A stretch of 64,000 nucleotides of DNA from the NCBI RefSeq assembly GCF_014274465.1, contig NZ_CP060394.1, positions 2,542,001-2,606,000 on the forward strand. Direction: 5' to 3'. Positions within the stretch are counted from its first letter, which is position 1. Each line of letters begins with the position of its first letter. The notes below the pieces were generated by a model. That model worked only from the letters and a program-made list of their open reading frames with translations, was not told the DNA's origin and ran no database searches. Made by a program: the position numbers and the translations under genes. Positions 17,586 to 27,248 of the stretch are shown here, one piece after another. This stretch comes from Alloacidobacterium dinghuense (GTDB lineage: Bacteria > Acidobacteriota > Terriglobia > Terriglobales > Acidobacteriaceae).

Positions 17586-18473
17586 TCACACACTGAGAAC
17601 GGCAAATGGAGAGTCACGAATAAGCGCATATGTGAGGTCGGTCAAGCGTCCACGCGACCCACCGCTCGAGCTTCGCCCAATAATCAGGACATCGATATCG
17701 GACTGGGTAATCGCTTCAATCAGAGAATTCTTCAAGGAACCTGCAACTACCTGACTTGGGATGGATAGTCCAAAACGGCTTTGGAGTGTATTCATGGCGT
17801 TAGTTGCATCGCGGATCTCGGCAAGATGAAAATCGTCCGTCTCGCCTGACGAAGAGCGCCCTCTGTGCTTCCCTACATCGACGACATGCATGAGAGAAAG
17901 CGCGGCGCCGGCCTGTTCTGATAGAGTCTTGCCCGTGCGTAGAACCATCTCTGAATATGGCGACAGGTCAAGCGCGCATATCCATTCTTTGTGTGTTAAC
18001 GGCCTGGGAGCAATGGTTTCAGCGTGTCTGCTCGTAAGCACCGGACAAGGCGCATCGTTGATCACTCGTGCCGTCGTAGACCCCAAGAGAGTTTGCCGGA
18101 ACCGGCCGGCATGGGTTGGCATGATGATGAGATCGAAGCTGCCTTCACTCGCGAGGTTTGAGATCTCGGTGGCAGGATCTCCTATGAGCAGAACACGAGG
18201 CGAGTTCGTTATAGGAAACTCGGCCGCCAGGAAAGATGTGAGCCTCTCACTGCGTATGGCTCTGTGATCTTCCACGATGTCAGCCGCCGGTCTCACATAG
18301 AGTTCATATTGCTCGAAAATATCGAGATCCCCGGGGTCAATCACATGCACTAAAGTGACTGTTGCATTGGACAGAGCAGCGGCTCGTTTCACATACGCAC
18401 CCATGGCGCGGCAGGAAGCCGAGAAATTTACCGGAAAGAGAATCTTTTCAACTCGTGACATACTTTCATTCAC
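17586..18473 (-). CDS. Tandem universal stress protein (UspA-like, two domains)
   Basis: 295 residues with two UspA folds. Domain 1 (about 6-150) runs from VEKILFPVNFSASC to THAGRFRQTLLGSTTARV and APCPVL. Domain 2 (about 160-295) runs from EWICALDLSPYSE to IIGRSSSGGSRGRLTDL and SPFAVLSV. The Gly-rich segments resemble the ATP-binding loop of UspA proteins. Cytoplasmic stress protein; no specific partner is visible. ATGs at 18473 and 18461 are both possible: GAGGTG lies three nt before the first and about nine nt before the second, so the shorter form (MSRVEKILFPV) may be the real start. Confidence 0.9.
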   Translation of the reverse strand: MNESMSRVEKILFPVNFSASCRAMGAYVKRAAALSNATVTLVHVIDPGDLDIFEQYELYVRPAADIVEDHRAIRSERLTSFLAAEFPITNSPRVLLIGDPATEISNLASEGSFDLIIMPTHAGRFRQTLLGSTTARVINDAPCPVLTSRHAETIAPRPLTHKEWICALDLSPYSEMVLRTGKTLSEQAGAALSLMHVVDVGKHRGRSSSGETDDFHLAEIRDATNAMNTLQSRFGLSIPSQVVAGSLKNSLIEAITQSDIDVLIIGRSSSGGSRGRLTDLTYALIRDSPFAVLSV

Positions 18474-18653
18474 CTCGTGCCTCTATCTGTCATCGGTCTA
18501 TGGCTCTGTGGACCGCGGATAACGCGCTCCACTCTTACGACCAACATCGCCACATTGTGAGATTCTCTCGCGGCTGCCTTGGATTCAATCGACTGCCCGC
18601 CTGGTGTGCGTTCTGTCATCCCCCGCACGATTAGAGGATTGCGGACAATCAGG

Positions 18654-18751
18654 CGAACCATCCGCGTGGAGTCGGAATGGCTCCAAGCCAAGATAAATAC
18701 ACTCGAGGAGCAGCTAGGAGTTGCGGTTCAGAACAGCGAACGCGGTGGTAG
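18654..18751 (+). pseudogene. Possible LysR helix-turn-helix scrap
   Basis: In the spacer left of the USP gene, a short plus-strand stretch encodes WLQAKINTLEEQLGVAVQNS, which resembles the recognition-helix region of LysR proteins (compare IRDLEEELGVPLFDR at 3304). It runs into the 3' end of the oppositely oriented acetamidase gene. No start and no effector domain are present. The rest of 18474-18727 shows nothing else. Confidence 0.3.
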
Positions 18752-19663
18752 CACACTTTTCGAAATGGCGGCAGCAACGGTAATCATCGGCTCATTTACT
18801 ACCTGGCTCAACTGCAGCTTCATGGCCACGCTGCATAGCAGATACGCGTGCACCGGCTCAATACTCCAATGCTCAGTGAGCAAATCAATCATGCGATCCG
18901 TGGCGTGGCGCGCCGCCTCAAGAGCATCTGTCGCCGACTCCAGCACCAGCCAGCTTCCCCGGTCCGCTTCCGTCTGCGTAGCTGCAGATTCTAGTAGTGG
19001 GCCTGCCAGAAACTTCGCCTTATGCAGATTGAATCGCAGTGTTACGTCCGACGGGCATTCGATGCCGTTGATGCACACTTCACCATCGCCCTGCGCCGCA
19101 TGCGCATCTCCGCAGGAGAACAAAGCATCCGGCTGCTGCACCGGTAGGTACAAAGTCGACCCGGCGTACAACTCACGCACATCCAGGTTGCCGCCGAATA
19201 TCCCCGGCGCGCGCGTGCGAAATTCACCCCGCTCTGCGGGGACGACCCCCATAATTCCACAAAAAGGCCGCAGCGGAACCGCTGCTGGCGCAAGCGACCG
19301 TGTTTCTGTTTCGTCGAGATCCCAGTGAAAGAGGAACGGCCCACGAAAGCGCTGCTGGAGAAAGCCCATCCCCTCGATCACGCTTGACCAGCCCCATCCC
19401 TTGTGACGCACCTTCAGCACGTCGATCTGCAGCACGTCGCCAGGGGTTGCACCGTGAACGGCGACAGGCCCGGTCAATGCATGGACCTTCCCTCGATCAA
19501 TGGTCGTCAACTCCTGAGCCGTCATTCCCGGATGGATCTGCGCTCCGCTCGAATCCTGACATTCGAAATGGACAACGTCACCGGAGGTGATTGTGAGGCG
19601 TGGCGGCAGGTCAGCATTCCAGCGCGAATGCGTCGGCTCGGCGCTCAGCGCATGCTCGGCCAT
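18728..19663 (-). CDS. Acetamidase/formamidase family amidohydrolase
   Basis: 311 residues, normal length for the FmdA/AmdA family, which hydrolyses formamide, acetamide or other short amides to ammonia and the acid. Visible family landmarks are SGDVVHFECQDSSG, HALTGPVAVHGATPGDVLQI, the metal-site region GGNLDVREL and SCGDAHAAQGDGEV. Cytoplasmic, no signal peptide. The ATG overlaps the stop codon of the upstream RidA-like gene (TGATG at 19661-19665), so translation of the two was coupled. Real substrate unknown. The C-terminus (VLPPRSLF) overlaps a LysR-like scrap on the other strand. Confidence 0.9.
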   Translation of the reverse strand: MAEHALSAEPTHSRWNADLPPRLTITSGDVVHFECQDSSGAQIHPGMTAQELTTIDRGKVHALTGPVAVHGATPGDVLQIDVLKVRHKGWGWSSVIEGMGFLQQRFRGPFLFHWDLDETETRSLAPAAVPLRPFCGIMGVVPAERGEFRTRAPGIFGGNLDVRELYAGSTLYLPVQQPDALFSCGDAHAAQGDGEVCINGIECPSDVTLRFNLHKAKFLAGPLLESAATQTEADRGSWLVLESATDALEAARHATDRMIDLLTEHWSIEPVHAYLLCSVAMKLQLSQVVNEPMITVAAAISKSVLPPRSLF

Positions 19664-20099
19664 CAGGCTTCCACCCCCACAACCATCTGCAATTCAACCA
19701 ACGCATTGCGAGGCAGTCCGTTCACTCCGATCGCAGCCCGCACATGCCGTCCAGCTTCGCCGAATACCGCCATCAGCAGATCGCTCGCTCCGTTGATTGC
19801 TTTCAGTGACTCCGCGAACTCGGGCACGCCATTCACATAGCCGTTCACGGAAACGATGCTTTTGACTTTCGCAAGCGAGCCGAAGTGTGTTCGAGCACAG
19901 CTGCGTGCTCCGATGTATGCGTCTTCCACCGTACCATCCGCGCCTGCAGTTCCAGTGATGACTCCGTTGACTTCCTGCGAAATCACGCCGGCGAGAAACA
20001 TAAGAGAGCCTGCGTCTTTGCAAAACAGTAGTTGCCGCCGGGCTTTGGCGGCGGCGGGAGTTCCATACCAAGCTGCGCCTGCGCTGCATGATGATCCAT
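19663..20099 (-). pseudogene. RidA (YjgF/YER057c/UK114) family protein with a frameshift
   Basis: RidA proteins deaminate reactive enamine/imine intermediates. The N-terminus from ATG 20099 reads LGMELPPPPKPGGNYCFAKT, and the main body, AGSLMFLAGVISQEVNGVIT through SVNGYVNGVPEF to GRHVRAAIGVNGLP, is in another frame from about 20020 to 19663. A single missing base near 20020 would restore NYCFAKT-AGSLMF. The family's Arg/Gly region RAAIGVNGLPRNALVE is intact. Either the gene is inactivated or the sequence has an error here. The stop overlaps the acetamidase start. Confidence 0.75.
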
Positions 20100-20182
20100 G
20101 ATGGAGCCACTCTAGCACACGCCCCCGCCGGCACTTGGCAACAATGCGCACGCGCTCCGCGACCGCCAAGCTAATATGGAGC

Positions 20183-20695
20183 ATGTTTTCCGCGACGTCA
20201 GCTGCGCGGTGGTCGAAGACGCTTCTCCTTGCATCCGTCGCGCTGTTCTTCACGCTTGTCGTCTTTAACAACACGACCGACTTCTACTCCAATTACCAAT
20301 TCGTCCAGCATGTTCTCTCAATGGATTCCACGTTTCCGGGCAACCGGGCTATGTGGCGCGCTCTACATCCGCCAGCGATTCAGCTGGCGTTCTACCTCGG
20401 CATCATCGCATGGGAGCTTGTGAACACCGTCCTCTGCTGGGTGGGAGCTGTCGCGCTCTTCCGTGCCCACAACTTGCCTGCGGGAGTTTTCACCCAGGCG
20501 AAGCGAATCGGAATCATCGCGCTCACGGCCGGTCTTCTACTGTGGCTCGTCGCATTTCTTTCAATCGGCGCGGAATGGTTTCTCATGTGGCAATCCAAGC
20601 AGTGGAATGGGCAGGAAGCCGCCTTCCGCATGTTCACGGTTGAGGCCCTGATTCTTGCTTTGCTTCTCATGCCGGAACCCGCGCCAGCGCCATAA
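20183..20695 (+). CDS. DUF2165-type small integral membrane protein
   Basis: About 170 residues with four transmembrane helices: LLLASVALFFTLVVF, AFYLGIIAWELVNTVLCWV, IGIIALTAGLLLWLVAFLSI and FTVEALILALLLM. The motif NNTTDFYSNYQFVQHVLSMD followed by TFPGN after helix 1 is typical of DUF2165 proteins, whose function is unknown. The start is uncertain: in-frame TTG 20135, ATG 20144 and ATG 20183 all lack a good ribosome-binding site. I chose the one nearest the first helix. Divergent from the RidA-like gene. Confidence 0.82.
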   Translation: MFSATSAARWSKTLLLASVALFFTLVVFNNTTDFYSNYQFVQHVLSMDSTFPGNRAMWRALHPPAIQLAFYLGIIAWELVNTVLCWVGAVALFRAHNLPAGVFTQAKRIGIIALTAGLLLWLVAFLSIGAEWFLMWQSKQWNGQEAAFRMFTVEALILALLLMPEPAPAP

Positions 20696-21036
20696 TGAAG
20701 TCTCATCAACTCCTTTTATAAGGTCGTTTATCTCCTCTGCCAGCAATGGGATGCACGGGGCTTTACCACCCGTCAAAAACCGGCCGAATTTTATTTATTG
20801 CGTTTCGGTGAATTTTGCCCTACGCTGGTCCCTAACTTTTGCGGTAGACCCCAGAGCAAAGATGGAATTCTCACGGCGCTCTGAATTTTTTCGGGCTAGT
20901 TGTATAGTCAGCTGTACAGGATACGTAGTTCGACAAACATTGGAGTCTTTGATTACGACCTTCCGCATCTTCCCAACCATCAGGGTGCGGTAATGTCGTC
21001 CGCAAAAGCCTAGGAGTTCAAGCTTGGGAGGCGAGT
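20696..21036. promoter_or_regulatory. Upstream region of the TonB-dependent receptor gene
   Basis: No gene is seen. An imperfect inverted repeat, TGTATAGTCAGCTGTACA at 20901-20918 (TGTA...TACA arms), may be an operator, since such outer-membrane receptors are often regulated. GGGAGGCG just before 21037 is a clear ribosome-binding site. Confidence 0.3.
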
Positions 21037-24000
21037 ATGAGACGAGTCGTCTTTTGGGGCTTCACTCTAATGATGCTGCTCGGTTGTTTGGGCATCCATC
21101 AGCTTGCGTGGGGCCAGCAAATTACTGCGGCGATCACTGGTACGGTATCCGATGCGGCCGGCGCTGTTATCAGCGGCGCTACCGTTACGGTAACCGACAT
21201 GGATCGAGGTACGGTTTACGTTACAAAAACAAATGACAGCGGCATCTTTAACTTCGTACAGGTTCCAATAGGAACTTACGAGGTAAAAGTAGAGGCATCC
21301 GGTTTCGAAACAACCATTCAATCCCACATCACCCTCGTGCTTAATCAGACAGCACGTCTTCAGTTCAAGATGAACGTGGGCGCCGTGACCAATACCGTGC
21401 AGGTCACGTCTGAAGCCCCGCAACTACAGTCCGATACAACGCAGGTCAGCACCCTCATTAATTCCAGGGCAGTCACGGATATTCCACTGGCAACCAGAAA
21501 CTATGTTGAGCTGACCTTATTGGCGCCAGGCAGCGTCCATCCTGACAACTCATCCTTCAACACTGGAGACAACGTCAACGGCGGCGCCCGGCCATATATC
21601 AATGGGAATCGCGAGCAGTCCAACAACTTCATCCTGGACGGGATGGATAACAACCAGACCTCTGAAAACAATCTAGGCTTCACGCCTTCGCCAGACGCGA
21701 TTCAGGAATTCAACCTGATTACGAACAATGCCCCCGCCGAGTTTGGCAATTTTCAGGGCGGAATCGTTAATGCTTCCATCAAGTCGGGCACCAACCATTT
21801 CCATGGCGACGTATGGGAGTTCTTCCGTAATGACGTTCTGAATGCTAACCAGTGGGAGAATAAATTCCTTGGCCCCGGCAATGAATTGAAAAGGGGGGCA
21901 CTCCGCTGGAATATGTTTGGAGGTACCATTGGCGGTCCAGTCCTGAGAGACAAGCTGTTCTTCTTCGCGGACTATCAGGGCCAGCGCTTTGACCATCCTG
22001 CGAGTAGCAACTTCATTACCGTTTTTACAAATGCCGAGCGCAACGGTGATTTCAGCCAACTCCTGCCGGGAACGCAGCTCAAGGATCCGATCAGCGGCCA
22101 ACCTTATCCAAACAACCAGATTCCCTTGTCACAGCAAAACATCGTGGCAAAGAATCTGTTCGCATCCAGCTTCTATCCGCAACCCATTAACGGCGATCCG
22201 ATCAACAACGCGATCAATACTACTTCGTCGGCCCTCAATGCCGATCAGGGTGACGTTAAGGTTGATTGGAACGTAGCAGAGAAGGACCGCTTTAGCGGCC
22301 GTTACTCACAGGGATACCAGAACGATCCTTCAACCAACTCCCTGCTGATCCTGGGCAATGGCTCCAGCCGATTTCCCGTTCACAACGTTGTCGGCACGTG
22401 GACGCACACCTTTACTCCCAGCATTTTGAATGAAGCGCGCTTCGGCACAAGTTGGATCACAATTCTGACTGGAAGCTCTTTCGATACGAAGATTGGTAAC
22501 TTGGGGACAACGCTTGGGATTGCAAATACCAATACTGTGGGACCCGGCCTTCTGGCGCTCGGCTTTGGAGGTGGTACTCCGACTTCGATTAACAGCGGCA
22601 CCATACTTACCAACATTGGTAACTCCGTAGTGGATCAGGATTTCGCTGACACGGTGATCCAATTTGACGATGGGTTGGTGATTAATCATGGAAAGCACGT
22701 TTTTAAGACCGGCTTCCAGATGTGGCGGTATCGTATAAACACCTTCTACACCGGTAATAGCGGATCCTATGGCTCGATCCTGTTTGGCGGCGCGTTCTCC
22801 GGTGATCCAGGAGCAGACTTCTTCCTCGGCTACCCGTCGGCAACGGGTATCGGCGTCAGTACCGGTGGAGTATGGCATCAATTTTCGTGGACCTTCGCCG
22901 GATATGGTCAGGACGACTGGCGTATCACTCCAAATCTAACTCTGAACCTTGGGTTGCGCTATGAAGCGCACACTCCGTGGGTGGAACTCAACAACCATCA
23001 GGACAACCTGGACCTCGTCACCGGACAGATCCAGTATGCCGGGCAGGATGGCAATAGCCGGGCGCTCTACAACTCGGTATACGGACAAAATGCGTTTCAA
23101 CCCCGCGTCGGCTTCGCCTGGTCGCCGGGAGCTTTACATGGCAAGGCGGTTGTGCGTGGAGCGTATACCATCTCTACCTATCTCGAAGGAACGGGCACCA
23201 ACCTGCGCCTTCCGAGGAACCCTCCATTCACACCCTCTGAAGTCAACGCTACATACAACAGTCCAACCTACACGACCCAGCAGGGTCCGGGCGGAGCCTC
23301 TCCAACAGATCCGTTTGCCGGCGCCATTATGTACGTCTGGGACAAGACCGTTCAGCCGGCGCAGGACCAGCAGTGGAACTTCACCGTGCAGGATGCAGTC
23401 ACGCCATCAACAACGGTGCAAGCTGGCTACGTGGGCCAACACGGAACACACTTGATGGTGCCCACACCCTATGCACAGAAACAACTCATCAATGGTGAAC
23501 CGGCGCCAGGAACCTACTTCCAGGGCAATCCCGCTCTGATAGCAGATCTCTCGACGGTTTCGGGAACCGCTTCGACGGGCTACATGCACTACGATGCCCT
23601 CCAGGCTGTCCTGCAGCAACGTCTCTCCAACGGACTTGAGGGCCAGGTAGCTTACACCTGGTCACACTGTCTAACCAACAACAGCGGTTACTACGGTACG
23701 TGGGGAAATGCCACACAGGCAACGCCGGCAATGCCCTATTACCAGAACCTCTATGATCCCGCAGCTGACTACTCCAGCTGCTACTACAACTCGAAGCATA
23801 TTCTGTCTGCCTATGCTACTTACGAGCTGCCATTCGGCAGGGGCAAGAAGTTTGGTAGCGATATGCCCCGGGCGCTCAATGCAGTTGTCGGTGGCTGGCA
23901 GGCTTCGACGATTCTTTCCTTCCACAGCGGTTTCCCCCTTGCCATTTACAACGCCACCGATAGTTCAGATACAGGCTCACGCGGAGCTCGTCCAAACTGC

Positions 24001-24408
24001 GGCCAACAGCAGGTGTTCGGGCGCCAGAAGAGCTTCAGTTCCGGCGGTGCCTTCCAGGGCTTCCAATGGATGAGCCCTGACGGATTCTCGGAACCTTCGG
24101 ACGGAACCGTAGTAAACGGAGTCGCCACTCCGCATTCCTTTGGAAACTGTCCAGCTCAGGGACCTGTGAATGGCCCCGGGTTTGCTAACACGGACCTCGG
24201 GCTATCGAAAAACATCCACTTTACCGAGAGTAAGTACTTACAATTCCGAACCGACTTCCTGAATGCCTTTAACAATGTGCAGTTAGGGCATCCGGGCAAT
24301 ACCTACCAATGCTCCTTCGGACAGCAATGCAGTTCCGGAACCTTTGGGCTGATCAATACATCGCAGCCTGCAAGAAACATACAGTTCGCGCTTAAGTTCT
24401 ACTATTAG
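21037..24408 (+). CDS. TonB-dependent receptor with N-terminal carboxypeptidase-regulatory domain (Oar-like)
   Basis: 1123-residue outer-membrane protein. After the signal peptide (cleavage near LAWGQQ) comes a CarboxypepD_reg-like beta-sandwich (residues about 29-110: ITGTVSDAAGAVISGATVTV). Next is a plug-like region with NGNREQSNNFILDGMDNNQ and IQEFNLITNNAPAEFG. A 22-strand-type barrel rich in aromatic/Asn repeats follows and closes with QPARNIQFALKFYY, a terminal aromatic as expected for BAM-inserted barrels. This architecture is abundant in Acidobacteriota and is thought to take up large polymers or glycans, but the substrate here is not known. A perfect hairpin terminator follows, yet the TPR and CRTAC1 genes lie immediately downstream in the same direction. 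The TonB homologue at 35633 is a possible energiser. Confidence 0.93.
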   Translation: MRRVVFWGFTLMMLLGCLGIHQLAWGQQITAAITGTVSDAAGAVISGATVTVTDMDRGTVYVTKTNDSGIFNFVQVPIGTYEVKVEASGFETTIQSHITLVLNQTARLQFKMNVGAVTNTVQVTSEAPQLQSDTTQVSTLINSRAVTDIPLATRNYVELTLLAPGSVHPDNSSFNTGDNVNGGARPYINGNREQSNNFILDGMDNNQTSENNLGFTPSPDAIQEFNLITNNAPAEFGNFQGGIVNASIKSGTNHFHGDVWEFFRNDVLNANQWENKFLGPGNELKRGALRWNMFGGTIGGPVLRDKLFFFADYQGQRFDHPASSNFITVFTNAERNGDFSQLLPGTQLKDPISGQPYPNNQIPLSQQNIVAKNLFASSFYPQPINGDPINNAINTTSSALNADQGDVKVDWNVAEKDRFSGRYSQGYQNDPSTNSLLILGNGSSRFPVHNVVGTWTHTFTPSILNEARFGTSWITILTGSSFDTKIGNLGTTLGIANTNTVGPGLLALGFGGGTPTSINSGTILTNIGNSVVDQDFADTVIQFDDGLVINHGKHVFKTGFQMWRYRINTFYTGNSGSYGSILFGGAFSGDPGADFFLGYPSATGIGVSTGGVWHQFSWTFAGYGQDDWRITPNLTLNLGLRYEAHTPWVELNNHQDNLDLVTGQIQYAGQDGNSRALYNSVYGQNAFQPRVGFAWSPGALHGKAVVRGAYTISTYLEGTGTNLRLPRNPPFTPSEVNATYNSPTYTTQQGPGGASPTDPFAGAIMYVWDKTVQPAQDQQWNFTVQDAVTPSTTVQAGYVGQHGTHLMVPTPYAQKQLINGEPAPGTYFQGNPALIADLSTVSGTASTGYMHYDALQAVLQQRLSNGLEGQVAYTWSHCLTNNSGYYGTWGNATQATPAMPYYQNLYDPAADYSSCYYNSKHILSAYATYELPFGRGKKFGSDMPRALNAVVGGWQASTILSFHSGFPLAIYNATDSSDTGSRGARPNCGQQQVFGRQKSFSSGGAFQGFQWMSPDGFSEPSDGTVVNGVATPHSFGNCPAQGPVNGPGFANTDLGLSKNIHFTESKYLQFRTDFLNAFNNVQLGHPGNTYQCSFGQQCSSGTFGLINTSQPARNIQFALKFYY

Positions 24409-24426
24409 GCGCGACTGATACACTCA

Positions 24427-24462
24427 GGGGCAGATGCTTCCCAACATCTGCCCCTTATTCTT
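24427..24462 (+). terminator. Rho-independent terminator after the TonB-dependent receptor
   Basis: Ten-base-pair perfect stem GGGGCAGATG / CATCTGCCCC (24427-24436 and 24445-24454) with an 8-nt loop, then TTATTCTTAT. It ends just before the next ATG. Confidence 0.8.
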
Positions 24463-24464
24463 AT

Positions 24465-25418
24465 ATGTCGAAATCTTTTGAGCTGGCTTCCCTGATTTTC
24501 TTCCCGATAGCGGTTTCCCTTTCTTCTACTGCCCAGGTCTCCAGCAAAACACCCGCAGTCAGCCCAACCGCAACAGCCGAACATGCCGCGTCGCTAGCCG
24601 AGAACGGCAACTGTTCTGAAGCAGTGCCCCTGCTCGTGAAATCGGTGGCCCACATCACCGATAAAGAGCTGCAAAAGCGCTCCGGTCTGGCCGGTGTGCG
24701 CTGTGCCACGTTGCTGCAGCAAACCGGGCCACTATTAGACTTCGTACGGATTCTGAATCAGCAGTTCCCTCACGATCCCGAGGTGCTGTACATCTCCGTG
24801 CACGCTTATTCCGATCTGTCGAATCACGCGGCTCAGGAATTGGCGCAGACTGCGCCGAATTCCATCCCTTCCCTCGAAATGGACGCGGATGCAAACGAAC
24901 TCCAGGGTAAGTGGGATCAGGCGGAGAAGGACTACAGGAAGATTCTCGAACAAAATCCGCGTTACCCGGGCATTCACTTCCGGCTGGCACGGCTGCTGCT
25001 CTCCAAACCAAATCCGCCAGCGGATTTTCAGGACCAGGCCAAGAAAGAGCTCCTGCAGGAACTCGAGATCGATCCGGCAAATGCGGGCGCCGAGTATGTC
25101 TTAGGCGAATTAGCACGCCAGGCAAGCGACTTCCCTGAGGCAATCCAGCGCTTTACCAAAGCCACGAAGTTCGATCCAAGTTTCGCCGATGCCTACCTCG
25201 GGCTGGGTATGTCGCTATTGGCCGAAAAGAACTATGCGGAAGCCGTCGCGCCACTTGAAATGGCGGTCAAGTTCCAACCCGGCAACCCCGCAGCACACTA
25301 TGGCCTCGCCACCGCTTACGCCCGTACAGGCCGCAAAGAAGACGCGCAGCGTGAATTCGCCTTGCAGCAGCAAGCTGCGGATCGCACCGGCAATCAGGGG
25401 GCTCCGAATCCGCAGTGA
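24465..25418 (+). CDS. Secreted tetratricopeptide-repeat protein
   Basis: 317 residues. An N-terminal signal peptide ([16 protein letters not shown]) is followed by at least four TPR units between residues ~130 and 300 (for example [60 protein letters not shown]). Probable periplasmic scaffold. Its stop overlaps the GTG start of the CRTAC1 gene (GTGA, 25415-25418), so the two are coupled. Partner and ligand are unknown. Confidence 0.88.
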   Translation: MSKSFELASLIFFPIAVSLSSTAQVSSKTPAVSPTATAEHAASLAENGNCSEAVPLLVKSVAHITDKELQKRSGLAGVRCATLLQQTGPLLDFVRILNQQFPHDPEVLYISVHAYSDLSNHAAQELAQTAPNSIPSLEMDADANELQGKWDQAEKDYRKILEQNPRYPGIHFRLARLLLSKPNPPADFQDQAKKELLQELEIDPANAGAEYVLGELARQASDFPEAIQRFTKATKFDPSFADAYLGLGMSLLAEKNYAEAVAPLEMAVKFQPGNPAAHYGLATAYARTGRKEDAQREFALQQQAADRTGNQGAPNPQ

Positions 25419-27133
25419 CCTTTTCGATCGCAAACGGTGCACGCTGGTCGCGCCGCCGCTTTCTCTGGGCCCTGGGTGGCGCCGCTGGATTCGCAGGACT
25501 GAGCGGCTTTCCTGATCTCGCCTCAGCCGCTTCGAACTACCCGTTTGAAGAAGTGCCCGCGTCCGCGAGCCACATTACATGGACTCACACCGCCGGCAAG
25601 TCTCCCGAAAAGTATCTCCCTGAAACCACCGGGGCTGGCTGCGCTTTTCTCGACTACGACAACGACGGATGGATGGACATCTATCTCGTCAACAGCGGCA
25701 AATGCGACTTCTACGATCCAAATCCGCCGCTTCGCAACGCGCTCTACCGCAACAATCGTGATGGAACATTCACCGACGTGACAGAAAAAGCCGGTGTGGC
25801 TGCTGGAGGCTACGGGCAAGGCATTGCCGTGGGCGACTACGACGGCGACGGCTTCCCCGACCTCTATGTCACGCAGTATGGACGAAGCATCCTCTATCAC
25901 AACAACGGGGATGGCACCTTCACCGATGTGACGGACAAAGCAGGCGTCGCCGCTCCCGGCTGGTCCTCGAGCGCCGTCTGGTTCGACTACGACAACGACG
26001 GACGCCTCGATCTATTTGTCTGCCAGTTCGTCGACTTCGACAAGTCGAAGAACCTTCCCTGCGTCACCTACGCTAACAAGCCCGGATACTGCGTTCCGCG
26101 CCTCTACAAGCCGATGCCCAGCTGGCTCTTCCACAACAACGGCGATGGCACCTTCACCGATGTCAGCAAGTCGTCGGGGATTGGAAAATATCTCGGTAAG
26201 GCCTGGGGCGTAGTCGCTGCCGACCTCAACAACGACGGCAGGTTGGATCTTTTCGTCGCCAACGACACAACTGCCAACTTCCTTTATATGAATCGCGGCA
26301 ACGGCAAATTTGAAGAGATCGCCGCGCTCGCCGGCGTAGGCTTCAGCCAGACCGGCAAGCCTCGCTCAGGCATGGGTGTCGATGCAGCCGACTTTAACCA
26401 GGACGGCTGGATGGATCTCTTCGTCGCCAACATCGATCACGAAAAGTATTCGCTGTACCAAAACAACCACGATGAAACCTTCGACGATCAGGCCGACGCC
26501 ACCGGAGTCGGCTCGGCAACGCGCCTGATGAGCGGCTGGGGACTGAAGTTCTTCGATTATGACAACGACGGCAATCTTGACCTCTTCCTTGCCAACGGCA
26601 ATCCCGACGATCTGATCGAAACCATCGAAAAGGACGTGACCTACCGCGAGCCGATGCTGCTCTTCCACAGCGATGGAAAGACGTTGCACAACGTCAGCGC
26701 AGAGAGCGGACCAATATTCACCAAGCCCCTTTCTGCCAGAGGGCTCGCCATCGGCGACTTCGATAATGATGGCGCGGTCGATGTTCTCGTCTCGGTCAAC
26801 GATGCTGCCCCGTTGCTGTTGCGCAACACCGCCGCCAGGGACAATCACTGGTTGGGAATCAAGCTGGTCGGCAAAAAATCAAACCGTGACGCCGTCGGCG
26901 CCCGCATCACCTATCAAGCCGGGGACCTGAAGCGCAGCCGAACCAAAGTTGGCGGCGGCAGCTACCTCTCGTCGCATGATCCGCGTGTGGTCCTCGGCCT
27001 CGGCAAGCGAACAAAAATCGACTGGCTGGAAGTGAAATGGCCTGAGCCCAGCGGCACGACCGAAAGATTCACCAACCTGACCATCGACAAATACATCACC
27101 ATCGTCGAAGGCGAAGGCATCAAGACGCTCTAA
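25415..27133 (+). CDS. CRTAC1-family protein (FG-GAP/VCBS repeats plus ASPIC/UnbV domain), Tat-exported
   Basis: 572 residues beginning at GTG. A twin-arginine signal ([18 protein letters not shown]) targets it for folded export. A seven-bladed FG-GAP/VCBS propeller follows, with repeated calcium-loop motifs such as [37 protein letters not shown] and [12 protein letters not shown], each trailed by [11 protein letters not shown]. The C-terminal ASPIC/UnbV domain is visible as [20 protein letters not shown] and [14 protein letters not shown]. Likely a Ca-stabilised periplasmic or extracellular binding protein; no enzymatic function is known. Coupled to the upstream TPR protein and close to the TonB-dependent receptor, suggesting a shared uptake or surface function. 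Confidence 0.92.
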   Translation: MTFSIANGARWSRRRFLWALGGAAGFAGLSGFPDLASAASNYPFEEVPASASHITWTHTAGKSPEKYLPETTGAGCAFLDYDNDGWMDIYLVNSGKCDFYDPNPPLRNALYRNNRDGTFTDVTEKAGVAAGGYGQGIAVGDYDGDGFPDLYVTQYGRSILYHNNGDGTFTDVTDKAGVAAPGWSSSAVWFDYDNDGRLDLFVCQFVDFDKSKNLPCVTYANKPGYCVPRLYKPMPSWLFHNNGDGTFTDVSKSSGIGKYLGKAWGVVAADLNNDGRLDLFVANDTTANFLYMNRGNGKFEEIAALAGVGFSQTGKPRSGMGVDAADFNQDGWMDLFVANIDHEKYSLYQNNHDETFDDQADATGVGSATRLMSGWGLKFFDYDNDGNLDLFLANGNPDDLIETIEKDVTYREPMLLFHSDGKTLHNVSAESGPIFTKPLSARGLAIGDFDNDGAVDVLVSVNDAAPLLLRNTAARDNHWLGIKLVGKKSNRDAVGARITYQAGDLKRSRTKVGGGSYLSSHDPRVVLGLGKRTKIDWLEVKWPEPSGTTERFTNLTIDKYITIVEGEGIKTL

Positions 27134-27184
27134 GTGCTTTCCTATCAGCTCAAAAATAGCCACTCGTAAGATTTTCCACAGAAA

Positions 27185-27200
27185 AACTAATTAATTAGTT
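27185..27200. promoter_or_regulatory. 16-bp perfect palindrome, probable BlaI-like operator
   Basis: AACTAATTAATTAGTT is a perfect palindrome 48 bp upstream of the BlaI-like gene. It recurs with one mismatch before the htrA gene at 29067-29082. Position and recurrence point to an operator of the adjacent BlaI-type repressor; this is inference. Confidence 0.65.
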
Positions 27201-27248
27201 ACCTTTCCGAATCTCCCGAGTCAAATAGCTAGAAGAAGGAGAAAGAGC

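Noticed and set aside
18579-19328. Plus-strand open frame of 249 codons
   Set aside because: Mostly antisense to the acetamidase; only its first part holds the LysR-like scrap noted separately.
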